In this document: positions 1-6,196 of the stretch, piece by piece | Layout of the letters: each line of letters opens with the position of its first letter | How positions within the stretch are numbered: position 1 is the stretch's first letter | Source: an uncultured Litorivicinus sp. | GTDB lineage: Bacteria; Pseudomonadota; Gammaproteobacteria; Pseudomonadales; Litorivicinaceae | DNA: 8,481 bases | Direction of reading: 5' to 3' | Assembly (NCBI GenBank): GCA_938091715.1 | Contig: CALKMT010000206.1 | Coordinates: 1 to 8,481 of the forward strand | Made by a program: the position numbers and the translations under genes | Notes under the pieces: generated by a model | Seen by the model: only the letters and a program-made list of their open reading frames with translations | Databases searched by the model: none | What the model was told of the DNA's origin: nothing

Positions 1-254
1 CGAAAGTGCCCGAGATCGAGCAGATCATTACGGCAGGCTGTGCGGCTCAAATGATGGTGACAGCGGCTCATGCGATGGGCTTGGCGGCAATGTGGCGAAG
101 CGGGAGCATGATGTATACCCAGACTATGGCGGAAGGACTGAAGTTGGCTGAACATGAGTCGATGGTTGGCTTGTTATACATTGGCTCGCATCCGGGCAAA
201 TCGCCCCGACCCCAGCCGCTGGCCAGTCAGGATTACCTATCCGAATTCATTTGA
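1..254 (+). CDS. Nitroreductase family protein, YdjA-like, C-terminal part
   Basis: This is the 3' end of a gene cut by the left window edge; the first complete codon is at base 3 and the TGA stop is at 252-254. The visible 83 or so residues include AGCAAQMMVTAAHAMGLAA followed by MWRSG and, near the end, VGLLYIGSHPGK. These match the C-terminal half of E. coli YdjA as recalled: an AGCA-containing helix, the WRSG segment, and a VGFLYLG strand. Members are small FMN-dependent oxidoreductases that work as dimers and reduce nitro compounds or similar substrates with NAD(P)H; the physiological substrate is usually unknown. The catalytic N-terminal half is outside the window. The GTG at 6 is an internal valine codon, not a start. 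The tRNA promoter begins on the stop codon of this gene, so the two units adjoin directly. The family is fairly certain; the specific function is not. Confidence 0.85.
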   Translation, partial: KVPEIEQIITAGCAAQMMVTAAHAMGLAAMWRSGSMMYTQTMAEGLKLAEHESMVGLLYIGSHPGKSPRPQPLASQDYLSEFI

Positions 255-279
255 AGTCGGGTGCTGAACTCTCTATCAT
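251..279 (+). promoter_or_regulatory. Sigma-70 promoter of the tRNA-Ser unit
   Basis: A -35 box TTGAAG (251-256) and a -10 box TATCAT (274-279, five of six consensus bases) are separated by exactly 17 bases. The following bases CGCGCCCACC (281-290) form the GC-rich discriminator typical of stringently controlled stable-RNA promoters. Initiation near 285-287 would put the transcript start only about five bases before the tRNA-like sequence at 291, and about 180 bases before the full tRNA at 467. No equally good promoter is visible just before 467. The -35 box overlaps the nitroreductase stop codon. Confidence 0.6.
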
Positions 280-290
280 TCGCGCCCACC

Positions 291-326
291 GGAGAGGTGC
301 CAGAGTGGAATGAAGTTTTCGCCTGG
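291..326 (+). pseudogene. Degenerate duplicate of the 5' half of tRNA-Ser
   Basis: These 36 bases align without gaps to the first 36 bases of the tRNA-Ser at 467-502, with 27 identities. The matches include a block of 13 (GGTGCCAGAGTGG at 296-308 and 472-484) and a block of 8 (TCGCCTGG at 319-326 and 495-502). Similarity stops inside the anticodon, after its second base. No T arm or acceptor 3' strand follows, so this is not a complete tRNA. Its D-arm 3' strand is also lost, because TGG of the full copy is replaced. Its acceptor strand GGAGAGG, however, pairs better with the 3' strand TCTCTCC at 544-550 than the adjacent copy does. It sits directly behind the promoter. It may be the remnant of a former first tRNA-Ser gene, or the original 5' end of a tRNA gene that received an insertion. 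Confidence 0.6.
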
Positions 327-449
327 GCCGCGCCTTGCTCCTGCAAGCGCGGCATTCCCGACATCCTGTCGGTCAAAGCTCCGGCCGCAGGCCAAGTATC
401 GAGGGCGCAGCCCGAAGATAAGCGGTTCCGCGGAGCGTTGTTGAACGCT
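327..449 (+). other. Array of five short hairpins between tRNA copies
   Basis: Five inverted repeats follow one another. The first is GCCGCGC (327-333) with GCGCGGC (347-353), with an inner TTGC/GCAA stem and a bulged C. The others are CCGACA/TGTCGG (358-363, 367-372), GGCC/GGCC around GCA (383-393), GGGC/GCCC around GCA (403-413), and AGCGTT/AACGCT (434-439, 444-449). The first, second and fifth are convincing stems; the two 4-bp stems could be chance in GC-rich sequence. No protein-coding signal is convincing here. If the promoter at 251-279 is real, this stretch lies in the 5' leader of the tRNA-Ser transcript. It matches no RNA family I recognise (not 4.5S, 6S, tmRNA or RNase P RNA by their conserved cores). 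Confidence 0.45.
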
Positions 450-466
450 GTAAAGATCAACATTTC

Positions 467-554
467 GGAAGGGTGCCAGAGTGGTCTAATGGGCTCGCCT
501 GGAAAGCGACGCGGTGGAAACGCCACCAGGGTTCAAATCCCTGTCTCTCCGCCA
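467..554 (+). tRNA. tRNA-Ser(GGA), CCA encoded
   Basis: An 88-base class II tRNA. The D stem is CCA/TGG (476-478, 490-492). The anticodon loop is CTGGAAA (499-505) with anticodon GGA at 501-503. The long variable arm has stem GTGG/CCAC (514-517, 523-526). The T arm is CAGGG-TTCAAAT-CCCTG (527-543), the acceptor 3' strand is 544-550, G551 is the discriminator, and CCA is at 552-554. It reads UCC and UCU codons. The 5' acceptor strand GGAAGGG is odd: against TCTCTCC it gives an A470-C547 mismatch plus G-U pairs at 471-546 and 473-544. Base pair 27-43 (C494-C510) is also mismatched. The identity is clear; whether it is fully functional is open. Confidence 0.85.
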
Positions 555-561
555 TTCAGTC

Positions 562-592
562 AAAAGCCTCGGCCCGTGCCGGGGCTTTTTTT
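562..592 (+). terminator. Intrinsic terminator of the tRNA-Ser unit
   Basis: A 12-bp stem, AAAAGCCTCGGC (562-573) with GCCGGGGCTTTT (578-589), contains one G-U pair and closes a CCGT tetraloop. The T run at 586-592 follows. It starts seven bases after the tRNA CCA end. Confidence 0.9.
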
Positions 593-762
593 CGTTCAGT
601 TTTTCTTCAAGGTTCGTGTCAATTAAGGACTCTGAACGCTGATATTAAAGCCGATCAGACACCTCAACTCTGCCCCGTCATTCCTGGCTATTCCATAGTC
701 CGCACGGTTGGTAACAAAGCAACATACGTAAGTTTATTCCTTAAATTTTTTCTGAAATGTCG
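593..762. other. Intergenic stretch, no gene recognised
   Basis: This is the first part of the roughly 340-base gap between the tRNA terminator and the proteorhodopsin gene. It becomes AT-rich after about 710. I see no ORF with family resemblance, no tRNA and no strong repeat. A weak 5-bp inverted repeat (CTGAT/ATCAG at about 639-659) is the only structure noted. Open frames crossing it also run through the tRNA and terminator and look spurious. Confidence 0.5.
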
Positions 763-791
763 TTGGATCGCTTTATTTTGTGTGGTACAAC
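763..791 (+). promoter_or_regulatory. Candidate promoter upstream of proteorhodopsin
   Basis: TTGGAT (763-768) and TACAAC (786-791) are separated by 17 bases. A TG at 783-784, one base ahead of the -10, gives an extended -10. Each box matches consensus in three or four of six positions, so the case rests on spacing, the extended -10 and the AT-rich surroundings. Initiation near 798 would place the terminator at 836-858 inside the opsin leader. Confidence 0.4.
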
Positions 792-835
792 TTTTGGTGT
801 CGCAACGGAGTACGGCTCGCCTAAAGAATTCAAGG

Positions 836-858
836 ACGGAGTTTTACTCCGTTTTTTT
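836..858 (+). terminator. Intrinsic terminator-like hairpin in proteorhodopsin leader
   Basis: ACGGAGT (836-842) pairs with ACTCCGT (846-852) around a TTT loop, or with 6 bp and a 5-base loop. It is followed directly by an uninterrupted T run (852-858). It points toward the opsin gene and lies 75 bases before its ATG, with no gene immediately upstream to terminate. A second copy of the 5' arm, AACGGAGT at 804-811, could pair with 846-853 instead. Possible roles are leader attenuation, the end of a short RNA of about 60 bases, or insulation from the tRNA unit. Confidence 0.65.
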
Positions 859-919
859 GTGCTCAAAAGGCGTGTTACACGGACGGAACGTAAAAAAATA
901 ACGAAAAGTTCCTGAGCCT

Positions 920-926
920 GAGGAGG
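920..926 (+). promoter_or_regulatory. Strong Shine-Dalgarno site of proteorhodopsin
   Basis: GAGGAGG lies six bases before the ATG at 933. It is the strongest ribosome binding site in the window and fixes the opsin start. It fits a protein made in large amounts, in contrast with the weak or absent sites of several downstream crt genes. Confidence 0.85.
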
Positions 927-932
927 CCCAAA

Positions 933-1733
933 ATGACACTTAAAAACCTGATCAAGGGACTCGTCCCAGTCGGTGTGCTCGCGTCGCTGCCTAACACAGC
1001 ATTCGCCGCGGCCAACCTACAATCGGATGATTTCGTCGGGATTTCATTCTGGTTGATTTCAATGGCCTTGATGGCTTCAACCGTGTTCTTCCTGTGGGAG
1101 ACACAAAGCGTAGACGGAAAGTGGAAAACGTCCCTGGTGGTATCGGGCCTAGTGACCTTTATTGCCGCGGTTCACTACTTTTATATGCGCGACGTCTGGA
1201 TCGCAACGGGCGAGACGCCCACCGTGTATCGCTATATCGACTGGCTATTAACCGTGCCGCTGTTGATGATCGAGTTCTTCTTGATTTTGCGTGCGATCGG
1301 TAATGCATCTGGCGGTATCTTCTGGCGCTTGTTGATTGGTACCTTCGTAATGCTGGTGCCCGGATACATGGGCGAGGCGGGATACATCAACGTAACGCTA
1401 GGCTTCGTCATCGGGATGTTGGGCTGGTTCTACATTCTGTACGAAATCTTTGCGGGTGAAGCAGCCAAAATGGCAGCAAACGAAGCGCCGGCAGCCGTAC
1501 AGAGCTCGTACAACACCATGCGTTGGGTCGTCACCATCGGCTGGGCCATTTATCCCTTGGGTTATGTCCTGGGCTACTTTGTTTACGTCGACGATGCGGG
1601 CAACACCACTGCCGCAGCCAGTCAGGCGCTGAACATTGTTTACAACCTGGCCGACGTGGTTAACAAGATCGCTTTCGGTCTGTTGATCTGGTACGCCGCG
1701 ACTTCCGAGTCGAAAAAAGCAGCTACTGCTTAA
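933..1733 (+). CDS. PR: Proteorhodopsin, green-type light-driven proton pump
   Basis: A 266-residue seven-helix retinal protein of the cytoplasmic membrane that pumps protons outward on illumination. Residues 1-25 look like a cleavable signal peptide: a basic start, a hydrophobic core and AFA before the likely cut. Helix C reads RYIDWLLTVPLLMIEF and gives proton acceptor D103, T107 and donor E114, the DTE pattern of proton-pumping proteorhodopsins. R100 and H81 match the conserved Arg94 and His75 of the SAR86 protein. K245 in NLADVVNKIAFG binds retinal as a Schiff base, and D241 matches Asp227. L111 occupies the spectral tuning position (105 in SAR86 numbering), and leucine there indicates green absorption. 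The F-G loop (about 218-231) seems about seven residues longer than in the SAR86 protein as recalled. The gene is flanked by its own leader terminator and a 3' terminator, and the downstream genes supply retinal. Confidence 0.97.
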   Translation: MTLKNLIKGLVPVGVLASLPNTAFAAANLQSDDFVGISFWLISMALMASTVFFLWETQSVDGKWKTSLVVSGLVTFIAAVHYFYMRDVWIATGETPTVYRYIDWLLTVPLLMIEFFLILRAIGNASGGIFWRLLIGTFVMLVPGYMGEAGYINVTLGFVIGMLGWFYILYEIFAGEAAKMAANEAPAAVQSSYNTMRWVVTIGWAIYPLGYVLGYFVYVDDAGNTTAAASQALNIVYNLADVVNKIAFGLLIWYAATSESKKAATA

Positions 1734-1747
1734 AGGTTAGCGCCTAT

Positions 1748-1773
1748 CGGAGCCCGTCCGCGGGCTCCGTTTT
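1748..1773 (+). terminator. Terminator between proteorhodopsin and crtE
   Basis: A perfect 9-bp stem, CGGAGCCCG (1748-1756) with CGGGCTCCG (1761-1769), around TCCG is followed by TTTT (1770-1773). The T tract is short, so partial read-through is plausible. It lies 15 bases after the opsin stop and separates the opsin from the retinal-synthesis genes, which would let the opsin be transcribed in excess of the enzymes. Confidence 0.8.
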
Positions 1774-1782
1774 CCATGCGAT

Positions 1783-1814
1783 TTGACGACTAAAGCGCAT
1801 CGAAAACGGATAAA
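1783..1814 (+). promoter_or_regulatory. Possible weak promoter ahead of crtE
   Basis: TTGACG (1783-1788) is a good -35 match. The only -10-like candidate nearby, GATAAA (1809-1814) in an A-rich run, is 20 bases away, longer than the usual 16-18. The crt genes may instead depend on read-through of the terminator just upstream. Confidence 0.25.
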
Positions 1815-1855
1815 AAAATAAAAATACCAGGACGGATTTGCCATGAGGAAGAATC

Positions 1856-2746
1856 ATGACCAACTTCGATTCCCAGCGATTACCCAGTGATCTGGAGAAG
1901 CTTGAAGCACAGTTGCAACGGCTAGGTTCCACTCCGGTCATCAACGAAGTCAGTCTAAATCAGTTGTTCTGCCAACACCTTCAGTCGGGAGGGTCCCGTA
2001 CGCGAGCGGTGCTGGCTTTGGCTGCTGGGCGGGCTGCCGGTTTGTCGGATGCCGCTCGATTTCCCGTCGCCTTATCAGTCGAGCTTCTGCATCAGGCGTC
2101 ATTGGTGCACGACGATATCCAGGACCAAGACCCTATACGCCGCGGCCAGGCCGCTGTGTGGCAACACGCTGGGCAACCAACAGCTATTTGTTTGGGCGAC
2201 GATCTGATTGCCTGCGCTTTTGAGCAGTTGGCCGATCTTCCGGCGGAATACCTAACCCAATTGCCGCGATTAACGCGCCTGTTGTCCCGGGGCATTGGGA
2301 CCATGGCAGCCGGACAAGCCTTAGATTGTCAGTGGCGTCCGGGTTCTCGCACCAGCTTGGACGAGTATGAACAAATCGTCCGTCACAAGAGCGGGCCATT
2401 ACTAGGCTTGCCGGTAGCCATGGTGTTGGCCTTGTCTGAGGGGAGTGACGATCAGGTGGCAAAAGTATTGCAGGGCGCGTCCTCGATCGGCGTGGCCTAT
2501 CAATTGGCTGACGACTGGCTGGATCGCGAGGAAGACAAAGGGGCTCGTTTAAACGGCTATTGGGTGATTCGTGAACGTGGATGCGATCATTTAGAGGCTG
2601 AGCGCCAACTAAGAGGCTTGTTTGACGCGCATTTGGATCAAGCCAAGCAATCCGTCAGTGGACTGCCAGGATATTGTGTTGGAGCGTTCAACGAACTGGT
2701 TCACGCGTTGCAGCGCAAATACCCCACACTTAAGGCGGCCGCATGA
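1856..2746 (+). CDS. crtE: Geranylgeranyl diphosphate synthase CrtE
   Basis: A 296-residue trans-prenyltransferase that extends allylic diphosphates with IPP to C20 geranylgeranyl diphosphate, the precursor for CrtB. The first aspartate-rich motif is DDIQDQD at 86-92, followed by RRGQ (95-98). The second is DDWLD at 219-223. The substrate-binding segment GGSRTR (45-50) stands where GGKRLRP is usual, and KSG at 178-180 corresponds to the K(T/S)G motif. Length is normal for bacterial CrtE. A GAGGAA ribosome site at 1845-1850 supports the ATG at 1856. The gene opens the six-gene retinal-synthesis chain, and its stop overlaps the crtI start (ATGA at 2743-2746). The crt context favours C20 over shorter products, though chain length cannot be proven from motifs alone. 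Confidence 0.94.
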   Translation: MTNFDSQRLPSDLEKLEAQLQRLGSTPVINEVSLNQLFCQHLQSGGSRTRAVLALAAGRAAGLSDAARFPVALSVELLHQASLVHDDIQDQDPIRRGQAAVWQHAGQPTAICLGDDLIACAFEQLADLPAEYLTQLPRLTRLLSRGIGTMAAGQALDCQWRPGSRTSLDEYEQIVRHKSGPLLGLPVAMVLALSEGSDDQVAKVLQGASSIGVAYQLADDWLDREEDKGARLNGYWVIRERGCDHLEAERQLRGLFDAHLDQAKQSVSGLPGYCVGAFNELVHALQRKYPTLKAAA

Positions 2747-4236
2747 CAGAACGCGCAGTGGTGATCGGTTCAGGCTTTGGGGGCATTGCCTCGGCGCTGC
2801 GACTGCGGGCCACGGGACTCGAGGTCGAGCTGGTCGAGAAGCTGCCACAACTCGGCGGTCGCGCCCAGGTGTTCGAGCGTGGCGGTTACCACCATGATGC
2901 AGGGCCAACCGTCATTACGGCACCATTCCTGTTTGATGAATTGTTCGAGCTATTCGGCGAGCGGCGGGAAGATCACATCGAGTTTCGTCCGCTAAAACCC
3001 TGGTATCGGTTCTTATTTCCCGACGGCGATCATTTCGATTATGGCGGGACGCTCGAAGACACGCTGGCCGAAATCGAACGGATCCACCCGCCGGATTGTG
3101 CGGGTTACGAGTCCTTGGTCGAGCAGTCCCGGGCTATTTTCAATGTGGGCTTTAGCCAGTTGGCTCACGCCCCGTTCCATCGCTTTTCGACCATGTTGAA
3201 GCAACTGCCACAGTTGGCACGCCTGCGCAGCTACCGCACGGTTTGGCAGATGGTGTGTAAACACTTGGAGCACGACAAGCTTCGCCAAGCGTTTTCCATC
3301 CAGCCTTTGTTAGTGGGCGGTTCGCCCTTTGACACCACCAGTATTTATGGGTTGATCCATTATCTGGAGCGGGCCTACGGCATCTACTTTGCAATGGGCG
3401 GCACGGGCGCTTTGGTCACGGCGCTCGAGGATTTAATGCGCCGCCAGGGCATTCGCATCCGCACCGATTGTGAAGTCACTCAACTGACCACTCAGAAGCG
3501 CCAGATTGCTGGTGTTCAACTGGCCTCGGGTGAAACCCTAACGGCGGATCATGTGGTGTTTAACGGCGATCCCATGTTCCTGTACCGCCACTTGATGTCC
3601 AACCGGGATCTGCCCCTGGCGACTCGGGTCAAACGTGATCACAGCAAGTTATCGATGGGGCTGTATGTGCTGTTCTTTGGCACCGATCGCCAGTACCCAG
3701 AGGTTGCCCACCACACAATTTGGATGGGCAAGCGGTATCGAGCCTTGCTGGACGACATCTTCCACAAACAACACTTGGCCGATGATTTCTCGCTCTATGT
3801 GCATCGGCCGACAGCCACCGACCCGTCGTTTGCCCCGGCGGGGCACGATAGCTTTTACGTGCTGGCCCCAGTCCCGCACCAGGGTGCAGGTATCGACTGG
3901 GAGGTGGAAGAGCCCAAACTGCGCGCGCGGATTATTCAGGCACTGGATGAAACGATGCTTCCAGGGCTTAGTTCACACATCCAAGAACCCTTTGCCATGA
4001 CCCCTGACAATTTCTCGGAGCAGTATTTGAGCCATCAAGGGGCAGGCTTTTCGATTGCGCCGCTGTTCTCTCAATCCGCCTGGTTTCGCTTCCATAACCA
4101 AGCCGAAGGGTTCGACAACCTGTACCTGGCAGGCGCAGGCACGCATCCGGGCGCTGGAATGCCGGGGGTCTTGTCTTCAGCCAAGGTGGTCCAGGGTTTG
4201 GTCGCGCAGCGCATGAAGCCAGAGGCCGCAGCCTAA
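2743..4236 (+). CDS. crtI: Phytoene desaturase CrtI
   Basis: A 497-residue FAD-dependent desaturase that converts 15-cis-phytoene in four steps to all-trans-lycopene at the membrane surface. The N-terminal Rossmann motif GSGFGG is at 9-14, E32 is the likely ribose-binding acid, and GGRA follows at 38-41. The C-terminus carries the bacterial phytoene dehydrogenase signature: NLYLAGAGTHPGAGMPG at 459-475, followed by VLSSAKVV. Length is typical (about 490-510). The ATG overlaps the crtE stop as ATGA. A weak TAAGG (2731-2735) lies seven bases upstream, so translational coupling is likely. The next gene, crtB, starts on the last base of its TAA stop. Confidence 0.95.
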   Translation: MTERAVVIGSGFGGIASALRLRATGLEVELVEKLPQLGGRAQVFERGGYHHDAGPTVITAPFLFDELFELFGERREDHIEFRPLKPWYRFLFPDGDHFDYGGTLEDTLAEIERIHPPDCAGYESLVEQSRAIFNVGFSQLAHAPFHRFSTMLKQLPQLARLRSYRTVWQMVCKHLEHDKLRQAFSIQPLLVGGSPFDTTSIYGLIHYLERAYGIYFAMGGTGALVTALEDLMRRQGIRIRTDCEVTQLTTQKRQIAGVQLASGETLTADHVVFNGDPMFLYRHLMSNRDLPLATRVKRDHSKLSMGLYVLFFGTDRQYPEVAHHTIWMGKRYRALLDDIFHKQHLADDFSLYVHRPTATDPSFAPAGHDSFYVLAPVPHQGAGIDWEVEEPKLRARIIQALDETMLPGLSSHIQEPFAMTPDNFSEQYLSHQGAGFSIAPLFSQSAWFRFHNQAEGFDNLYLAGAGTHPGAGMPGVLSSAKVVQGLVAQRMKPEAAA

Positions 4237-5132
4237 TGAGCAAGCAACAATTAAAACGACACGGCACGACCTTTTACTTTGCCAGCCATTGCCTGTCCTC
4301 CAGCGACCTCGAGGCGGCTGCGGAGCTGTACGGTTTGTGTCGTGAGATCGACGATCTGGCGGATCTGAGTAGCGACCCCGAACGCGCCGCACAGGACTTG
4401 CGTGAGTTGATTCAGGCCCTGCACCAACGGGATTCCCAGCATCCCATGGTTGGCAGGGCGCTTGGACTTACCCCGCAGATTGATCTGAATGTTTTGATCG
4501 AGCTAATCGAAGGCGTTTTGAGCGACACACAGCAGGTGCGTATCCAAACGATGCCTGATCTGTTGCATTACTGCTACCAGGTGGCGGGTACAGTGGGCCT
4601 GTTGATGTGTGACCTGTTTGACGTCCAGGATCCGCGGGCGCGGCACCATGCGGTGGATCTGGGTATCGCCATGCAACTGACCAATATTTCTCGTGATGTG
4701 GTCGAGGATGCGGCCAATAACCGGCGCTACCTGCCGGCTGATTGGGTCGGCGATATGGAACCTGACCAGATGTTGCAGCCCACAGACGAGCAAGCCCAAG
4801 GGATTCAGCGGGCGGTGGCTGAATTACTGGCCGAGGCGGATATCCGGTACCTGTCTGGCTTCTCGGGCCTGCCGTTTTTGCCGACCCGGCCTAGGTTATG
4901 CATCTTGATCGCAGGGTTTGTGTATCGCGAAATTGGCGGCGTGATTGCCAATCGCGGTTTCAACGTCTGGCGGCCACGGGCCTATACCAACCGTATGGTA
5001 AAGCTGATCACTGCCGCTCGGGCTCTGTTCACCTTTGCCTTTAGCCGCCAAATTCATCGGTATCGCGGGGCACATGACGCTCGGCTGCATCAAGGGTTGC
5101 CCCGGCGCCCCGGGATTCACTTGGCGTCATGA
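4236..5132 (+). CDS. crtB: Phytoene synthase CrtB
   Basis: A 298-residue squalene/phytoene synthase family enzyme that condenses two geranylgeranyl diphosphates to 15-cis-phytoene. The first metal-binding aspartate motif is DDLAD at 39-43, preceded by LYGLCREI. The second is DVVED at 154-158 within LTNISRDVVEDA, followed by NRRYLP (162-166), the classic family signature. The start is FYFASHCL-like, as usual for CrtB (YxxSxxLP-type segment). The ATG shares one base with the crtI stop (TAATG at 4234-4238), and a modest AGAGG is at 4221-4225. The stop TGA overlaps the crtY ATG. The arginine-rich C-terminal tail (about 270-298) looks normal for the family. Confidence 0.95.
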   Translation: MSKQQLKRHGTTFYFASHCLSSSDLEAAAELYGLCREIDDLADLSSDPERAAQDLRELIQALHQRDSQHPMVGRALGLTPQIDLNVLIELIEGVLSDTQQVRIQTMPDLLHYCYQVAGTVGLLMCDLFDVQDPRARHHAVDLGIAMQLTNISRDVVEDAANNRRYLPADWVGDMEPDQMLQPTDEQAQGIQRAVAELLAEADIRYLSGFSGLPFLPTRPRLCILIAGFVYREIGGVIANRGFNVWRPRAYTNRMVKLITAARALFTFAFSRQIHRYRGAHDARLHQGLPRRPGIHLAS

Positions 5133-6196
5133 CACAGGCCCCATGGGTGCATATTGTGGGCGGCGGCCTGGCGGGTTTATCGTTGGCCCGGGAGCTGGCT
5201 CGCTTCTCTTCTTTGCCAGGCGCGGTGGTGATCTCTGAGGCCAGAGAGGATTACCAAGACGACCGAACCTTTAGTTTTTGGTGCCAAGAGTCCCAGCAGG
5301 CCTTTCTAAAACCCCAATCTCTGTGTCCGGATTGGCGCATCGGGGATGCCAATCAATCCTATTTAATGCGCGGACATCACTATTCCTATGCAACTCGGTC
5401 GTCGATCGACTTTTACGACGAGGCACTAGGGGTGATTGCTGATCACCCGGCTGTCGAATGGCGGCGCCAACGCGTCGAAGCGCCTCCGCAAGCGAAATTT
5501 GTCTTCGATAGCCGGCCACCGAGTGTCGCAGAGTTTCGAGTCGTGCAAAGTTTTCATGGCATGACGGTGCAGCTTGAACGCCCCCATGGCCTGACAGCAG
5601 TGGGGTTGATGGAAGACTTGCAGGTCGTGGATGGACGGGTCCGGTTTCGGTACGTGGTGCCGCTGGGTGCTAACCAGGTTTTGATTGAACACACCGAGTT
5701 TTCGGGCACCCCCTCAGATTTAGACTCGTTGCAACAACTGAACAAGGACTGGTGTATCAGTCGGTTTGCCAATGGCTGGACCGAGTTGCGCCAAGAGCAG
5801 GCACATATCCCCATGGGAATCCGTTCGCAGGGCCAGGATCTGGGTATTCCGATTGGCACCCGAGGTGGGATGGCCAGAGATTCCACCGGTTACAGCTATG
5901 TTTCGATCCAGCGCTGGGCGCAGAAAGCTGCGCATCAATTGGTCTGTCGGCAACACTATACTCCGTACCAGCGACCTGCGTGGGAGCAGTGGATGGATCA
6001 AATGCTGTTGCGTCTAATCGAACAGCGACCGGACTGTGTGCCGAACATTTTTTGTGCCCTGGCGCGCAATCTGTCGGCCGACGCCTTTGCTCGATTCATG
6101 ATGAATCAGACTCCGATGGATGCGTTGCGTATTGTGGCCGCGTCTCCAAAGAAGCCCTTTTTATTGGCCATGGCGGGACGCCCCCAATGGATTTAG
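5129..6196 (+). CDS. crtY: Lycopene beta-cyclase CrtY
   Basis: A 355-residue flavoprotein that cyclises both ends of lycopene to beta-rings, giving beta-carotene, the substrate of Blh. The dinucleotide-binding motif GGGLAG is at 11-16. DDRTFSFW (44-51) stands where many CrtY proteins have a TWSFH segment. VFDSRPP (125-131), PLGANQVLIEHTEFS (178-192) and GTRGGMARDSTGYSY (243-257) match conserved blocks of bacterial CrtY. At 355 residues it is somewhat shorter than the usual 380-390. The ATG overlaps the crtB stop (ATGA), and no clear ribosome site precedes it, which suggests coupled translation. Its last 10 bases overlap blh. The assignment is supported by position as well as motifs. Confidence 0.92.
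   Translation: MTQAPWVHIVGGGLAGLSLARELARFSSLPGAVVISEAREDYQDDRTFSFWCQESQQAFLKPQSLCPDWRIGDANQSYLMRGHHYSYATRSSIDFYDEALGVIADHPAVEWRRQRVEAPPQAKFVFDSRPPSVAEFRVVQSFHGMTVQLERPHGLTAVGLMEDLQVVDGRVRFRYVVPLGANQVLIEHTEFSGTPSDLDSLQQLNKDWCISRFANGWTELRQEQAHIPMGIRSQGQDLGIPIGTRGGMARDSTGYSYVSIQRWAQKAAHQLVCRQHYTPYQRPAWEQWMDQMLLRLIEQRPDCVPNIFCALARNLSADAFARFMMNQTPMDALRIVAASPKKPFLLAMAGRPQWI

Noticed and set aside
291..554. A self-splicing group I intron interrupting tRNA-Ser in the anticodon loop
   Set aside because: About 176 bases is shorter than typical group I introns, I see no conserved core, the 5' half of the tRNA is repeated rather than simply split, and the D arm of the 291-326 fragment would not fold. 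Worth a covariance search but not supported.
261..901. Overlapping open frames at 261-626 and 473-901 on the + strand
   Set aside because: Both run straight through the tRNA-Ser and its terminator, have no family resemblance and no ribosome site; they are chance frames.
5752..6186. A 435-base upstream extension of the blh reading frame inside crtY, giving a 404-residue frame
   Set aside because: The extra 145 residues resemble no Blh protein, lie in another frame of crtY, and the family motif GLPHGALD follows directly after the ATG at 6187.
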